Shown: positions 13,345 through 22,308, numbered from the stretch's first letter. The stretch is 44,709 nt of DNA from an uncultured Microcaldota archaeon (GCA_903828955.1 CAIKOA010000035.1:1-44709), one strand, 5' to 3'. The notes: generated by a model from the sequence alone, not told the origin. Made by a program: numbers and translations.

Positions 13345-15393
13345 ATGGCGACCCAGCTGCTCGAAGTAGGACTAATAGTATTGTTCTCTTTCGTGGGAGT
13401 TTTGCTCAGCACGCGCTTTAAGCTCCCAAGCATAATCGGGCTGCTTTTTTTCGGCGCTTTAATAGGCCCGCACGCATTGGGACTGGTCCAGGACACAAAC
13501 CTGATTTCCTTCCTCTTTGATTTGGGCGCAATCCTCCTCCTTTTCTTCATAGGGATAGAATTCAATATGGAGAGAATCTCCCATTTCGGGCTCCGCGCCG
13601 CATTCATAATGTTTTTCAAGTTCGGGATAATCGCGCTTTTCACCTATCTGATCTCCCTTCTCTTCGGATTAGGGGTGGTGGAATCACTGATAATCGCAGT
13701 GATGCTTTCCTTCTCAAGCACCGCTATTTTCGCAAGGTTGGTGGCAGGAACCCCGCAGCAGGGAAGGGAAGAAACCCAGATGATGTCCGCGGTCCTCATC
13801 CTTGAAGACATATTCGCGGTTTTCCTCCTTACATTGATTCCGCAGATAGGCAGTGCAGAAGAGATCTCCCTTGGAGGGTTAGTCCTCCCGATATTGATCT
13901 CGCTTGCAATACTTTTCCTCTTTTATGTGGGCCTCAAGAGGGCGATAGTCCGCCTCTCGGCGTGGATTGATGAAAAGAACGCGGAGGCGCAGCTTTTCCT
14001 TGCCCTTGCCCTCTGCACAACGCTCGCATTCCTCGCCTCTTCGTTCGGCCTCAGCCCCTCAATCGGCGCATTCTTTGCAGGAAGCGCGGTCTCAAGCGTC
14101 CCGATATTCAAAAAGGTGGAAAACACGCTCCAGCAATTGTTCATACTCTTTTCCGCGTTCTTTTTCTTCGCAATAGGGATGCAGATAGACCCGGTCTTCA
14201 TATCGGGGGCGATTGTGATAATAATACTCTTTACAATATTCAACCTGGTCCTGAAGTTCTTCTCGGTCTCCTTTGGCGCATACCTTGCAGGGTTCGACAG
14301 CAGGGGCGCATTCTTCTCAGCGCTCATAATGCTCACGGTGAGCGAGTTTGCCCTCCTTATCTCGCACGAAGCCGCAGCGATAAGCGCATTCGATTTCGTC
14401 TCCTTTGCATCCGCGCTCCTCTTAATTTCCAGCTTAATCTCTGCGCTCCTCTACCCGAATGAAGCCGTATTGAATTCAAGATTCAACTCCGCAATGGGCC
14501 GCCACAACCTCTCCGGAAGATTGAAGACGCTTTCAATGTACCTCGGGCAGGTGTTCAGGCAGTTTGAAGTCGGGGGTGATTTCTACGAGACGTTTGTGGA
14601 AAATTTCCGCGGCCTCATCGCCAACTTCGGCTTCCTCTTCATAGCAAACGCATTCATCCTCTTTTTCAGGAACCAGCTGGGGGCCGCATTCATCCCATAT
14701 TCCGTTGGGCCCTTTGATGGTTTCGAGATTATCGCCATGGTGCTCTCCGCATACCCGTTAATCCGCATAGTGATGATATCCAGCACCCTCATAGGAAAAT
14801 TCTCGGATGCCTTCTACATTGAAGGCGCGGAAAACCTGCGCACCAGGGACAAGATGGCCCAGGATGCGATGTTTGCGGTTTTCTTTTTCCTTATATCACT
14901 CAGCATACCGGCCGTGGTCCCGCTGCTCGCGCTTCCCCTGTTCATGCAGGCGATTTTCATAATTCCTCTCGCAATAAGCTTCATATTCATCTGGGACCTT
15001 GCGCTGCTTTCTGCAGAACTGGTCAAGCCCTTTGGCCCGAATGTGCAGAAAGGGAGGCTGAGCGCAGAGGAGTTCTATACAAAATTGCACAAGCACAGGG
15101 CTGAACTCCGCGCAAGGCTGCATTCAAAGGAGCTGGAAACCAGCACCTACCTGCTTGCGCCGATTTCGCTTGTCTGGGCCGAACATGCTGAGAAACCCAC
15201 CGAGAAAAGGCGCAAGAAAGGGCTCAAGGCGCCCCTTCCAGACCTAAAAGTCCGCGTCACCCCGAGAAAACAGAGGAAGAAAAAAGGGCAGGCAACGCGC
15301 AGCACTACTCTTTACAACCTCCTGAACCCGAGGAGCGTCCGCCAGCCAGAGTATAAAGGGGATAAGAAGAACAGGAACCCGCTGGAAGGTTGA
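13345..15393 (+). CDS. CPA2-family cation:proton antiporter
   Basis: 682 aa. Residues 1-385 form the usual 12-13-helix antiporter core, beginning LEVGLIVLFSFVGVLLSTRF. Family landmarks are LFFIGIEFNME and SFSSTAIFARLV in the fourth helix, the acidic VLILEDIFAVFLL, and LSPSIGAFFAGSAVSSVPIF. A further membrane region (about 430-570) with three to five helices follows, then a basic C-terminal tail (residues 600-682). There is no TrkA-N nucleotide-binding domain as in KefB/C. It probably exchanges Na+ or K+ for protons. TATA-like TATTTATAT at 13313-13321 sits about 28 bp from ATG, so the mRNA is probably leaderless. Confidence 0.88.
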   Translation: MATQLLEVGLIVLFSFVGVLLSTRFKLPSIIGLLFFGALIGPHALGLVQDTNLISFLFDLGAILLLFFIGIEFNMERISHFGLRAAFIMFFKFGIIALFTYLISLLFGLGVVESLIIAVMLSFSSTAIFARLVAGTPQQGREETQMMSAVLILEDIFAVFLLTLIPQIGSAEEISLGGLVLPILISLAILFLFYVGLKRAIVRLSAWIDEKNAEAQLFLALALCTTLAFLASSFGLSPSIGAFFAGSAVSSVPIFKKVENTLQQLFILFSAFFFFAIGMQIDPVFISGAIVIIILFTIFNLVLKFFSVSFGAYLAGFDSRGAFFSALIMLTVSEFALLISHEAAAISAFDFVSFASALLLISSLISALLYPNEAVLNSRFNSAMGRHNLSGRLKTLSMYLGQVFRQFEVGGDFYETFVENFRGLIANFGFLFIANAFILFFRNQLGAAFIPYSVGPFDGFEIIAMVLSAYPLIRIVMISSTLIGKFSDAFYIEGAENLRTRDKMAQDAMFAVFFFLISLSIPAVVPLLALPLFMQAIFIIPLAISFIFIWDLALLSAELVKPFGPNVQKGRLSAEEFYTKLHKHRAELRARLHSKELETSTYLLAPISLVWAEHAEKPTEKRRKKGLKAPLPDLKVRVTPRKQRKKKGQATRSTTLYNLLNPRSVRQPEYKGDKKNRNPLEG

Positions 15394-15447
15394 AAACTGC
15401 ATTTTATAAGCAATGCGGTTCAAGAGCAATACGCAAGATGTGATGTA

Positions 15448-15639
15448 ATGAAAGGAAAAGTAAAGATGTTTAATGCCGCGCGCAGCTTTGGATTTATCAC
15501 AGGAGATGACGGCAAGGACGTATATGTGCACACTTCGGCGATTGAAGGCGGTGCAGCGCTCTCGGCAGGAGACGCCGTGGAATATGAGGTTGAATCGAGC
15601 GAACGCGGGCTTCGCGCAAAGAACGTAAAGAAAATCTAA
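15448..15639 (+). CDS. Cold-shock domain protein (CspA type)
   Basis: 63 aa, a single cold-shock domain covering the whole protein. KGKVKMFNAARSFGFITGDD contains RNP1, DVYVHTSAIEGG contains RNP2, and GDAVEYEV is the usual closing strand. It binds single-stranded RNA/DNA and acts as an RNA chaperone. Cold-shock domain proteins are mainly bacterial, so transfer from bacteria is likely. The 104-bp gap downstream contains several small hairpins (e.g. TAGCC-TT-GGCTA at about 15683) and a T-run at 15736-15740. Confidence 0.93.
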   Translation: MKGKVKMFNAARSFGFITGDDGKDVYVHTSAIEGGAALSAGDAVEYEVESSERGLRAKNVKKI

Positions 15640-15743
15640 AGGCGCCTTTAGCGTAGAATTCAGCTTCCGGTTTTTCATCCCCTAGCCTTGGCTAAAGCGC
15701 GCAAGAACCTAGCAGCAGGTAATAGCGCCTGCGCGTTTTTCCT

Positions 15744-17114
15744 TCAAAGCGTTATTTTCTTTCCTTTTTCCGCAACGATTGCATCCTTTCCCTTGAACAT
15801 CTGCGGGTTCTGCGTATGGATTGGAATTAGTTTTTTAGCGTCAATCTCTTCCACGAATTCGAATATTTCCTGCATGGACGCATGCCCGGATGCGTGAAGC
15901 TGGTGCCTTTCCATTCCAAACCTTGTTAGCCAGTTCTGGAGAACCTCATCCTGCAATTGGGAACTCGGGTCTTCCTCAAAAGGCTCGCTCATGGAGTGGA
16001 TGCACGCGCTGTGCGCAACCGGCTCAATATCGATTAGTTCCTGCATCTGGGAAAAATCCAATTCCCAGATAATCGCTTTCTGGTTCTTCATTACCCATTC
16101 AGAATTAACGCAGTGGTCTAGGAGCGGAAGTTCCCAGGCCTTGTAAATAATCATCTTTCTTCCGTAAATCTCAATGTTCTCATCTTCTAATGGGTTCGGA
16201 AGCCCAATCCTGTCACCTTTCAGGGAAAGGAGAAGGTGCGCGGTTTTCAGGCTAATTACCAATTTCCTTCCGCTCTCTTTTGCAATCGTATAAAATGTCC
16301 TGAACCGATCCAAATCCTTCGGATACCTCATTGCAAGAACCATTCCCTTGCTTTCCTTCACAACCCTTCCGCTTTCGGAATGCACGAACTGCTCGGTGTG
16401 GTTTTTCCTGCTCTCCACTTCCGCAACGCGCGTTCCTTCAATTATGAGCGCTTCAGGCTCGGCCTCAATTGCGCTATTTATGAAATCCATGGTCATTTCC
16501 GGCTTGTTCCCGTGCTTGCGCAAATCCCCGGTATATGCAATCGTTCCCTCGCTTGTTTCCACAAGGAATCCATATGCACCCGGAACCGAGTGATCCACAT
16601 GGATTGGAGTAATTTCCAAACCCCCAACCTTTATCTTCTCCCCACTTCTAAACGTCTTGATTTTATTTGGTGGGATTTTCGTCCCGTCCCTTTTCTCCCA
16701 TCCATCTTCCGAGTATACGGACATTCCGGTCGTATGCTGGGTCGAATCCAATATTTTCTTGCAGGCTTCGCCCATATAGATTGGAATCTCCTGCTCAAGG
16801 AAAGCGAGGTGCGCAACATGGTCCTGGTGGGCGTGCGAAATGAAGACCGCATCATATTCCGGGGCGGTGTGCTTCAGGTCCGTGCATTTAACCGCCTCGT
16901 GGTTGTAGAGCCCGGGTATTTTCGGCATTAAACCTAGAGCAAAATAATCCTTCAGCCCAAACCGCCCACGGGGCTGGAGCCAATCCACAAAATACTCATC
17001 CAGTAATCCGAACGCCTGCCCAAAATCCAAAAATACCTTTGTCTTCTTGTCTTCAATTAGCACCTTGTTTCCGCCGATTTCTCCGGCTCCCCCGAAAAGA
17101 GTGATTGAGACCAT
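15744..17114 (-). CDS. RNase J-like beta-CASP metallo-nuclease
   Basis: 456 aa; start set at MVSITLFGGAGEIGG because the frame two codons earlier begins with TTG. The metallo-beta-lactamase motifs are FISHAHQDHVAHL (HxHxDH, two-metal site), THxDHSVPG as IHVDHSVPGAYGF, and TGDLRKHG. The beta-CASP region contains LIIEGTR, and the C-terminal ASGHAS and LIPIHT motifs. It therefore looks like a processing exo/endoribonuclease of the RNase J / aCPSF family, lacking KH domains. A fragment of a homologous gene, including its promoter, lies inside the element at 6407-6600. Promoter with TTTATAC about 27 bp before ATG. Confidence 0.88.
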   Translation of the reverse strand: MVSITLFGGAGEIGGNKVLIEDKKTKVFLDFGQAFGLLDEYFVDWLQPRGRFGLKDYFALGLMPKIPGLYNHEAVKCTDLKHTAPEYDAVFISHAHQDHVAHLAFLEQEIPIYMGEACKKILDSTQHTTGMSVYSEDGWEKRDGTKIPPNKIKTFRSGEKIKVGGLEITPIHVDHSVPGAYGFLVETSEGTIAYTGDLRKHGNKPEMTMDFINSAIEAEPEALIIEGTRVAEVESRKNHTEQFVHSESGRVVKESKGMVLAMRYPKDLDRFRTFYTIAKESGRKLVISLKTAHLLLSLKGDRIGLPNPLEDENIEIYGRKMIIYKAWELPLLDHCVNSEWVMKNQKAIIWELDFSQMQELIDIEPVAHSACIHSMSEPFEEDPSSQLQDEVLQNWLTRFGMERHQLHASGHASMQEIFEFVEEIDAKKLIPIHTQNPQMFKGKDAIVAEKGKKITL

Positions 17115-17169
17115 ACCCAACTATTGGAGGCGAAGTATAAATTGGTTTCTGCCTTTATCCCGGCCCGGG

Positions 17170-17868
17170 CTACTCCTCGAAAAACAGCTCTTTTATGAAT
17201 CCCTGCACTTCCGCATACATCTTCTTTCCATCCAGGTTAGGCACCAATGAGTCTATTTTGCCCATGTCCGTATCCGCCCCATGGTGCCGGGCGATTATCA
17301 CTCTCGGGTCGGTTCTTGCCTTGTGCGCCATATTGATTAGCAGTTGCATGAGCCGCTTCCTCTCAAAAGGAAGGTCCTTCCCCACCCAGACATCATAAAG
17401 GTCCTTAGGAACGCCTCTATTGGTAAACGCAAGGATTTTCTCCGCAAAAAGAACCTCATACTCATAAGTCAATACGTCCGCATAATATGCCGTATACCCA
17501 AAATGGTAGGGTATCGATTCCGCGCGCATCCGTTTAGGTTCCGCATCCACGTTTTTCTTTGATAAGTCTATATTTATCTTATTCTTATCCGCAAACCTGT
17601 GCATTTTCGGGGTTTTTATGTCATGCTTGAATATTTTATCGAATTCCGTTTCGCATTTTTCCAGGTTTGCGCATTTCAGGTCAATATCATAGGAAATTCT
17701 CTGCCTTTTCCCGAAATAGACCATGTTCAGGGCGGTTCCCCCATATAAGGCGTAATCCAGCTTGGGTTCGTTGAATAGCTCCCTAAGGCGCTCTATCACG
17801 TTTGCCTCCACGTTCAGCTTGTCCTGCGTTATGCCGGTTGCCGCGGTAATATCCTGGAAGTTCTCCAT
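17170..17868 (-). CDS. AbiEii/AbiGii-type nucleotidyltransferase toxin
   Basis: 232 aa. YGGTALNMVYFGKRQRISYD at residues 41-60 gives the GG(T/S)-x9-D-x-D nucleotidyltransferase core (continuing IDLKC), and LFAEKILAFTNRGVPKDLYD supplies the downstream Lys/Arg/Asp signature of AbiEii. Such toxins transfer nucleotides, for some to tRNA, and block growth until antitoxin acts (type IV TA). The partner AbiEi-like gene is divergent, starting 43 bp away, rather than in the usual operon. The C-terminal helices end in an acidic tail. It lies directly upstream of uvrB on the map. Confidence 0.87.
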   Translation of the reverse strand: MENFQDITAATGITQDKLNVEANVIERLRELFNEPKLDYALYGGTALNMVYFGKRQRISYDIDLKCANLEKCETEFDKIFKHDIKTPKMHRFADKNKINIDLSKKNVDAEPKRMRAESIPYHFGYTAYYADVLTYEYEVLFAEKILAFTNRGVPKDLYDVWVGKDLPFERKRLMQLLINMAHKARTDPRVIIARHHGADTDMGKIDSLVPNLDGKKMYAEVQGFIKELFFEE

Positions 17869-17911
17869 GGTAATGTATTGAATGCAAACCTATTTAAAAT
17901 TATGCATATAA

Positions 17912-18646
17912 ATGTCATCTATGTCAAAAAATGAGTTTTTTTTAAACAACACGCTGAAAGCCCTTCCCCCAGTCTTCAGAGTGAAAAACCTCTCGGTTCT
18001 CGGAGGGCCCCGGACCGCTTACCGGCTATTAACGGAAATGCAGAAAAGCAAAATGATATGCAAGGCGGGAAAGGGGCTTTACGGAAAGGTTGCCGAGGAT
18101 CCATATCTAGTTGCGTATCTATCTAATGGGGGCTATATCGGGTTCTCCTCCGCCTTGTATATCCAGGGGCTCAAGACCGAAACCGAGCGGCTAATCTACA
18201 TTGGCTCTTCGCGTTCCGGCCGGGTCAAATTTTGGGCAAACGAATTCGTCCTGGTAAATATGGGTGAATATCTCTTTGGCACTAAAAAGGTGGAGCGGCA
18301 TGGGAAAGAGATGCTTGCTTCTACTCCTGTAAAAACCCTCTTCGACATGTGCCACAGGCCGAAATACGCGGATTTCTACTGCATGTACAGGGCGATGAAC
18401 TGGAAACCCTTCTCTTCAACGGACTGGAAGGAGCTTGCGCGTTATTGCGCAATGGCGCCGCTCAGCACCCGGAGAAGGATTGGATATATCGTTGATGGGA
18501 AAGCTCCGAAAGGAATACTGCGCAAAATCGAATCCCTGAACTCGGATAAGGGGATTTCGTTCCTTTATGGGAAAGGCGGAGATTATTCGGCAAAGTGGAG
18601 GATTTACGATTCGGAATACGTGCGCAGGTGGATTGACGAGGTTTGA
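17912..18646 (+). CDS. AbiEi-like antitoxin/regulator
   Basis: 244 aa. The N-terminal winged helix has TAYRLLTEMQKSKMICKAGK followed by GLYGKV (residues about 37-62), as in AbiEi antitoxins that repress their own promoter. The middle contains the typical GYIGFSSALYIQGL block and the ETERLIYIGSSRSGRVKFWA strand region. The C-terminal half is the toxin-neutralising type domain with ASTPVKTLFDMCHRPKYAD. Divergent from the toxin gene, so a shared 43-bp A+T-rich promoter (TTAAAATTATGCATATAAAT region) could be repressed by it on both sides. Confidence 0.82.
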   Translation: MSSMSKNEFFLNNTLKALPPVFRVKNLSVLGGPRTAYRLLTEMQKSKMICKAGKGLYGKVAEDPYLVAYLSNGGYIGFSSALYIQGLKTETERLIYIGSSRSGRVKFWANEFVLVNMGEYLFGTKKVERHGKEMLASTPVKTLFDMCHRPKYADFYCMYRAMNWKPFSSTDWKELARYCAMAPLSTRRRIGYIVDGKAPKGILRKIESLNSDKGISFLYGKGGDYSAKWRIYDSEYVRRWIDEV

Positions 18647-18759
18647 GTTGAATTTAACGAAAATATTCATCTATTCAAAATTGAATAATATTATTCACAA
18701 ATGAATAATGCGTTCTATAGCCATCCTCTCCACCGCACCGGAATCCCACCTCCAAATCC

Positions 18760-18792
18760 TTTATATTCTCCTTTTTACATAAGTAAAATCCT
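18760..18792 (+). promoter_or_regulatory. uvrB promoter with palindromic operator candidate
   Basis: TATA box TTTATATT at 18760-18767, about 28 bp before ATG 18793, implies a leaderless transcript. Between them lies the perfect dyad TTTTAC-ATAA-GTAAAA (18773-18788), a good place for a repressor to block polymerase. Copy 1 of this region in the integrated element has T-to-C and A-to-G changes at mirror positions of the dyad, keeping the symmetry. This supports the dyad being recognised as such. Confidence 0.6.
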
Positions 18793-20739
18793 ATGCAGTA
18801 TGAGTTGGAGTCCGCATACAAGCCCGCAGGCGACCAGCCTTCAGCGATAGCCAAACTCACGGAAGGAATCAAGAAGGAAGGGATGCAGACTCTCCTCGGA
18901 GTAACCGGCTCCGGGAAAACCTTCACCATGGCGAATGTAATCGCAAATTCCGGCAAGCCCGCAATAGTAATTTCCCACAATAAAACCCTCGCCGCCCAGC
19001 TTTATGCGGAATTCCAGCAATTCTTCCCAAAGAACAACGTGGGCTTCTTCGTTTCCTATTATGATTATTACCAGCCGGAAAGCTACATCGCGCAAACCGA
19101 CACCTACATAGAAAAGGAGGCCGAAAGAAACGAAAAGCTCGAGCAGTTCCGCCTCCAGGCAACATCCTACCTACTTTCCGGGTTCCCGACCGTAATAATC
19201 GCATCCGTTTCCTGCATTTACGGATTGGGAAACCCGAGCGAATACAAAAAACTGGGAATGCAATTCTCAGTAGGCGGAGAAATAGGGAGAAAGGAGCTCC
19301 TCAAATCCCTGGTGAAAATGCAATACGCAAGAAACGATGCGGCCCCGGATAAGGGAAAATTCAGGATGCGCGGGGAAATGCTCGAACTGATCCCTCCTTT
19401 TTCCGATGATGCGGTAAGGGTTCTTTTCGAAGATGAAAAAATAGAAAAGATTGAGTTCTTCGATCCATTGACCGGAAAGAAAACAAGCGTGCAAACCTAC
19501 CTGCTTCTTCCCGCAAAGCACTTCGTAGTTTCAGATGAGAAGAAATGGGATGCGCTCGCTTCAATTGAAAAGGAATTGGAGGAAACCGCCCCCACTCTTA
19601 AAATGCTGGAAAAACAGCGCCTGGAGCAGAGAACCAAATACGATTTGGAAATGATTAAGGAACTCGGCTACTGCTCAGGGATTGAAAACTACTCAAGGCA
19701 CTTTGATGGAAGAAATCCGGGGGAAAAACCCTTCTGCCTGCTGGATTACTTCCCGAAAGATTTCCTCATGTTCATAGATGAATCCCACGTAACCCTTCCG
19801 CAGGTAAGGGGGATGTACAACGGCGACCACAGCAGGAAAACCGCTTTGGTTGAAAATGGATTCAGGCTTCCCTGTGCATACGACAACCGCCCACTGAAGT
19901 TTGAGGAATTCGAAAAATTCATGAAGAACGTAATCTTTGTTTCCGCAACCCCATCCCAATACGAGCTTACGCACTCAGTTCAGATTGTTGAGCAGATTGT
20001 CCGCCCCACCGGATTAGTGGACCCGCAGATAGAAATAAGGAAAACCTCCGGGCAGGTTGAGGATTTACTCCAAGAAGTTCTTGAACGCGCAAAAAAGAAC
20101 GAGCGCACCCTGGTTACTACGCTCACTAAAAGAATGGCTGAAGACCTTGCAACCTACCTCCACCAGAAGGGCGCAAAGGTGCGCTATCTTCACTCGGAAA
20201 TAGAAACCTTTGAGAGAAGCAAATTAATCCGGGAACTACGCTTGGGTAAATTCGATTGCCTCGTAGGAATAAACCTCCTTAGAGAAGGATTGGATATTCC
20301 AGAGGTTTCCTTAGTTGCAATTTTAGATGCAGACAAGACCGGTTTCCTGCGTTCAGCCAACTCTCTAATCCAAACAATTGGAAGGGCAGCAAGAAACGTG
20401 AATGGAAAAGTAATCATGTACGCAGACGAAACCTCCGAAGCAATGGCGCTCGCAATCGCGGAAACCGAAAGAAGGCGCAATAAGCAGATCGAATTCAACA
20501 AGGAGAACGGAATAACCCCGAAAACAATCATTAAGCCGGTCCCGCCGGAAGCGGATATGGGAGAAAAGGAGGAGAAGGTCCCGACCGGCCTCACCAAGGT
20601 GCAAAAGGAGGAACTAATCCTTCTTTACGAAGAACAGATGAAGGAAGCAGCGGAAAACCTTGATTTCGAGAAAGCGATCGCATTCAGGGATAAAATAAGG
20701 AAATTGAGGGCAAAGGAAGGGAGAAAGAAGAAAGATTAG
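18793..20739 (+). CDS. uvrB: UvrB excinuclease subunit
   Basis: 648 aa, full length. Walker A GVTGSGKTFT at about residues 36-45, the beta-hairpin region YYDYYQPESYIAQTDTYIEK, DEAD-type MFIDESH, motif SATPSQYE, and helicase motifs VRYLHSE, VGINLLREGLDIPEVSLVAI and QTIGRAARN. The C-terminal UVR motif (LLYEEQMKEAAENLDFEKAI) would contact UvrC. UvrB receives damage from UvrA, opens the DNA and holds it for UvrC. The first 16 codons and promoter recur twice in the element at 2733-2834 and 3828-3914. AbiE genes lie upstream and the PemK operon downstream on the opposite strand. Confidence 0.97.
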   Translation: MQYELESAYKPAGDQPSAIAKLTEGIKKEGMQTLLGVTGSGKTFTMANVIANSGKPAIVISHNKTLAAQLYAEFQQFFPKNNVGFFVSYYDYYQPESYIAQTDTYIEKEAERNEKLEQFRLQATSYLLSGFPTVIIASVSCIYGLGNPSEYKKLGMQFSVGGEIGRKELLKSLVKMQYARNDAAPDKGKFRMRGEMLELIPPFSDDAVRVLFEDEKIEKIEFFDPLTGKKTSVQTYLLLPAKHFVVSDEKKWDALASIEKELEETAPTLKMLEKQRLEQRTKYDLEMIKELGYCSGIENYSRHFDGRNPGEKPFCLLDYFPKDFLMFIDESHVTLPQVRGMYNGDHSRKTALVENGFRLPCAYDNRPLKFEEFEKFMKNVIFVSATPSQYELTHSVQIVEQIVRPTGLVDPQIEIRKTSGQVEDLLQEVLERAKKNERTLVTTLTKRMAEDLATYLHQKGAKVRYLHSEIETFERSKLIRELRLGKFDCLVGINLLREGLDIPEVSLVAILDADKTGFLRSANSLIQTIGRAARNVNGKVIMYADETSEAMALAIAETERRRNKQIEFNKENGITPKTIIKPVPPEADMGEKEEKVPTGLTKVQKEELILLYEEQMKEAAENLDFEKAIAFRDKIRKLRAKEGRKKKD

Positions 20740-20746
20740 CTGCGCT

Positions 20747-20872
20747 TTACTTCAGGAGTTCAGCGTATTTCCCAAGGGCCTCTCTTGCGCTTATCTTCTT
20801 GCGCTTGCCGGATTCCATCTGCTTGTCGAGTTCCTGCATTTTCTTTACTGCGAGTTCGTCTTCCATAATCAT
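20747..20872 (-). CDS. 41-aa antitoxin candidate for the PemK/MazF toxin
   Basis: The minus-strand frame MIMEDELAVKKMQELDKQME and on to YAELLK, 41 aa, acidic/helical. Its ATG overlaps the toxin stop as TGATG, so it is translated with the toxin. A GGTGTG stretch precedes it. Small acidic-helical tails are typical of MazE-like antitoxin toxin-binding regions, but no DNA-binding domain is present; the wHTH gene at the head of the operon could supply regulation. The internal GKRKKISAREALGKY patch is basic. Confidence 0.6.
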   Translation of the reverse strand: MIMEDELAVKKMQELDKQMESGKRKKISAREALGKYAELLK

Positions 20873-21210
20873 CACACCCTAAGCATATCTTTCAGAACTG
20901 CCCCTATAGCAGAGATTTCGCCGCTTTCCAGATTTCCCATCTTCTTAATCAGCCTGCCCTTGTCAATGGAGGTAATCTGGAAGGCAAGTGCGATGCTCTC
21001 TTTTTCCAGCCCATTGGAAGCAGTAGGTTCAACAAGATGGGTATATGGATGCTCTCCTTGCTCGATTGAACTCGTGAAAGGGATTACTATCGCCATCCCC
21101 AGATGGTCAAAATCCCTCCAGATTACGCACGGCCGCTCCTTCTTCTGCTCGTGGCCTCTCGAACCTCCGAAGTCTGCACGCCAAATCTCTGCTTTTGAAG
21201 GGCCAACCAT
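20872..21210 (-). CDS. PemK/MazF-family mRNA interferase toxin
   Basis: 112 aa, the standard size. AEIWRADFG is the first strand, RPCVIWRD the second, MAIVIPFTSSIEQ carries the conserved IP-T-S motif, and the end has ALAFQITSIDKGRLIKKMGN with the D-x-x-R-L motif. Family members cut mRNA at short sequences. The usual N-terminal G-E-(I/V) is present as the variant GHEQKKERPC. Order in the operon is toxin first, antitoxin second, the reverse of mazEF. It follows the YwgA-like gene after 10 nt. Confidence 0.87.
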   Translation of the reverse strand: MVGPSKAEIWRADFGGSRGHEQKKERPCVIWRDFDHLGMAIVIPFTSSIEQGEHPYTHLVEPTASNGLEKESIALAFQITSIDKGRLIKKMGNLESGEISAIGAVLKDMLRV

Positions 21211-21220
21211 AACATCACTC

Positions 21221-21748
21221 TTAATATTTCTGGCCTGAAAGTGCCGTATTTTCCCAATCCGAGAATTCTGCCTTCATCCTCCGGATTGCCTCTTCACTTG
21301 GAGGGAAAAGCTGCTTGGCTCTGGAAACGCTGACTACAATTTTCGATTCTGAGAAAAACGGCTTGAGCTTTTTTGTTTCCAGAAATGCCTCCCTGCTGTC
21401 CCTTCCGTTTTTGATAAAATACGCATAAGTTGCCATTATTTCGAGCATTTCCGGCTCCAGGTTGTTGCTGGCTTCGGAAACCTTTCCAACCAGCTCTTTC
21501 TCATGTTTGGAGAGCGCATACCCGGTCTTTGAACTCTCGACCATTTCCCGGTGATGGTATATGTCTTCAGTCAAATCCGGGGAATAAGGCCCCCTTATAT
21601 AAAGAGAAAAAGAATATCCTATTCTAACACCCATTAACTCCAGCAGGCAAATCGTTTTCTGCAAAACCAGCTTGTCCTCGAAGCTATTTACCTTTATTTT
21701 TCTCCCAAGTTCGTTCATGCAGGCGATCGCCTTGTTCAATCTGTCCAT
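21221..21748 (-). CDS. YwgA/SocA-like helical protein in the PemK operon
   Basis: Start set at MDRLNKAI (21748) because GGTGGT precedes it; the longer frame would run into the upstream gene. 175 aa. LQKTICLLELMGVRIGYSFS followed by LYIRGPYSPDLTEDIYHH (residues about 27-64) resembles the conserved core of YwgA-like and, more distantly, SocA/Panacea-type proteins (LQKxxYL...GPYS). Panacea domains are known as antitoxin modules, so a role in neutralising the neighbouring toxin is possible but unproven. The rest is charged and helical. Confidence 0.65.
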   Translation of the reverse strand: MDRLNKAIACMNELGRKIKVNSFEDKLVLQKTICLLELMGVRIGYSFSLYIRGPYSPDLTEDIYHHREMVESSKTGYALSKHEKELVGKVSEASNNLEPEMLEIMATYAYFIKNGRDSREAFLETKKLKPFFSESKIVVSVSRAKQLFPPSEEAIRRMKAEFSDWENTALSGQKY

Positions 21749-21758
21749 CAAACCACCA

Positions 21759-22070
21759 CTAAATCTTCTTGAGCCAAACTCTCTCCGCATTCAGCGCATC
21801 CTTTCCGTCTTCCGTGATATTGTAAGAGGCCATTTCCTTCTTTCCCATCCTTATCTCCTTTTCCTTCAGGTATCCCATCTCTTCCAGCGCCTTGAGGTTC
21901 GAATATAGGAGCCCATCCTCCATTTCCAGCCCAGCTTTCAGTTCCCGGTATGCGGCGCCGTCAGGGCCGAGTTTTTCCAGCGAACGCAATATGAGAAGCC
22001 GCGGAACCGAAATGAGCTTGGAATTAAGCGCCTGTGCTTCGCGCACCAGCGTGATAGTATTCTCTTCCAT
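21759..22070 (-). CDS. Winged-helix transcription regulator (HTH_34/MarR-like)
   Basis: 103 aa. SVPRLLILRSLEKLGPDGAA begins the winged helix, YRELKAGLEMEDGLLYSNLK is the recognition region, and EMGYLKEKEIRMGKKEMASY forms the wing with ITEDGKDAL after it. This is the layout of single-domain archaeal/bacterial repressors of the HTH_34 type. It heads a four-gene operon with the YwgA-like protein, PemK toxin and 41-aa protein, and probably controls it. Stop is 10 nt before the start of the next gene. Confidence 0.82.
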   Translation of the reverse strand: MEENTITLVREAQALNSKLISVPRLLILRSLEKLGPDGAAYRELKAGLEMEDGLLYSNLKALEEMGYLKEKEIRMGKKEMASYNITEDGKDALNAERVWLKKI

Positions 22071-22308
22071 GCATGTTTATACAAGATAAGGTTTAAATAA
22101 GCTTTGCAATTTACTTTTATAAAAATGTAGGAATAAATGTAGCGATTTACTTGAGAATAATAATTCTCCTATCCAGTTTTTCTTTCTTTTAAACAGGGCA
22201 TTTTAATGAGCCTTTTTCTTCCAAAATGCACCGGAAACCCGCTTCCAAAACCCTTAAATAGAGGGAGAGCAACAATATTACACCCCAATAAATTCACATT
22301 CTACACCG

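Noticed and set aside
16236-16931. 231-aa plus frame inside the RNase J-like gene
   Set aside because: Antisense to conserved metallo-beta-lactamase motifs; no start signals.
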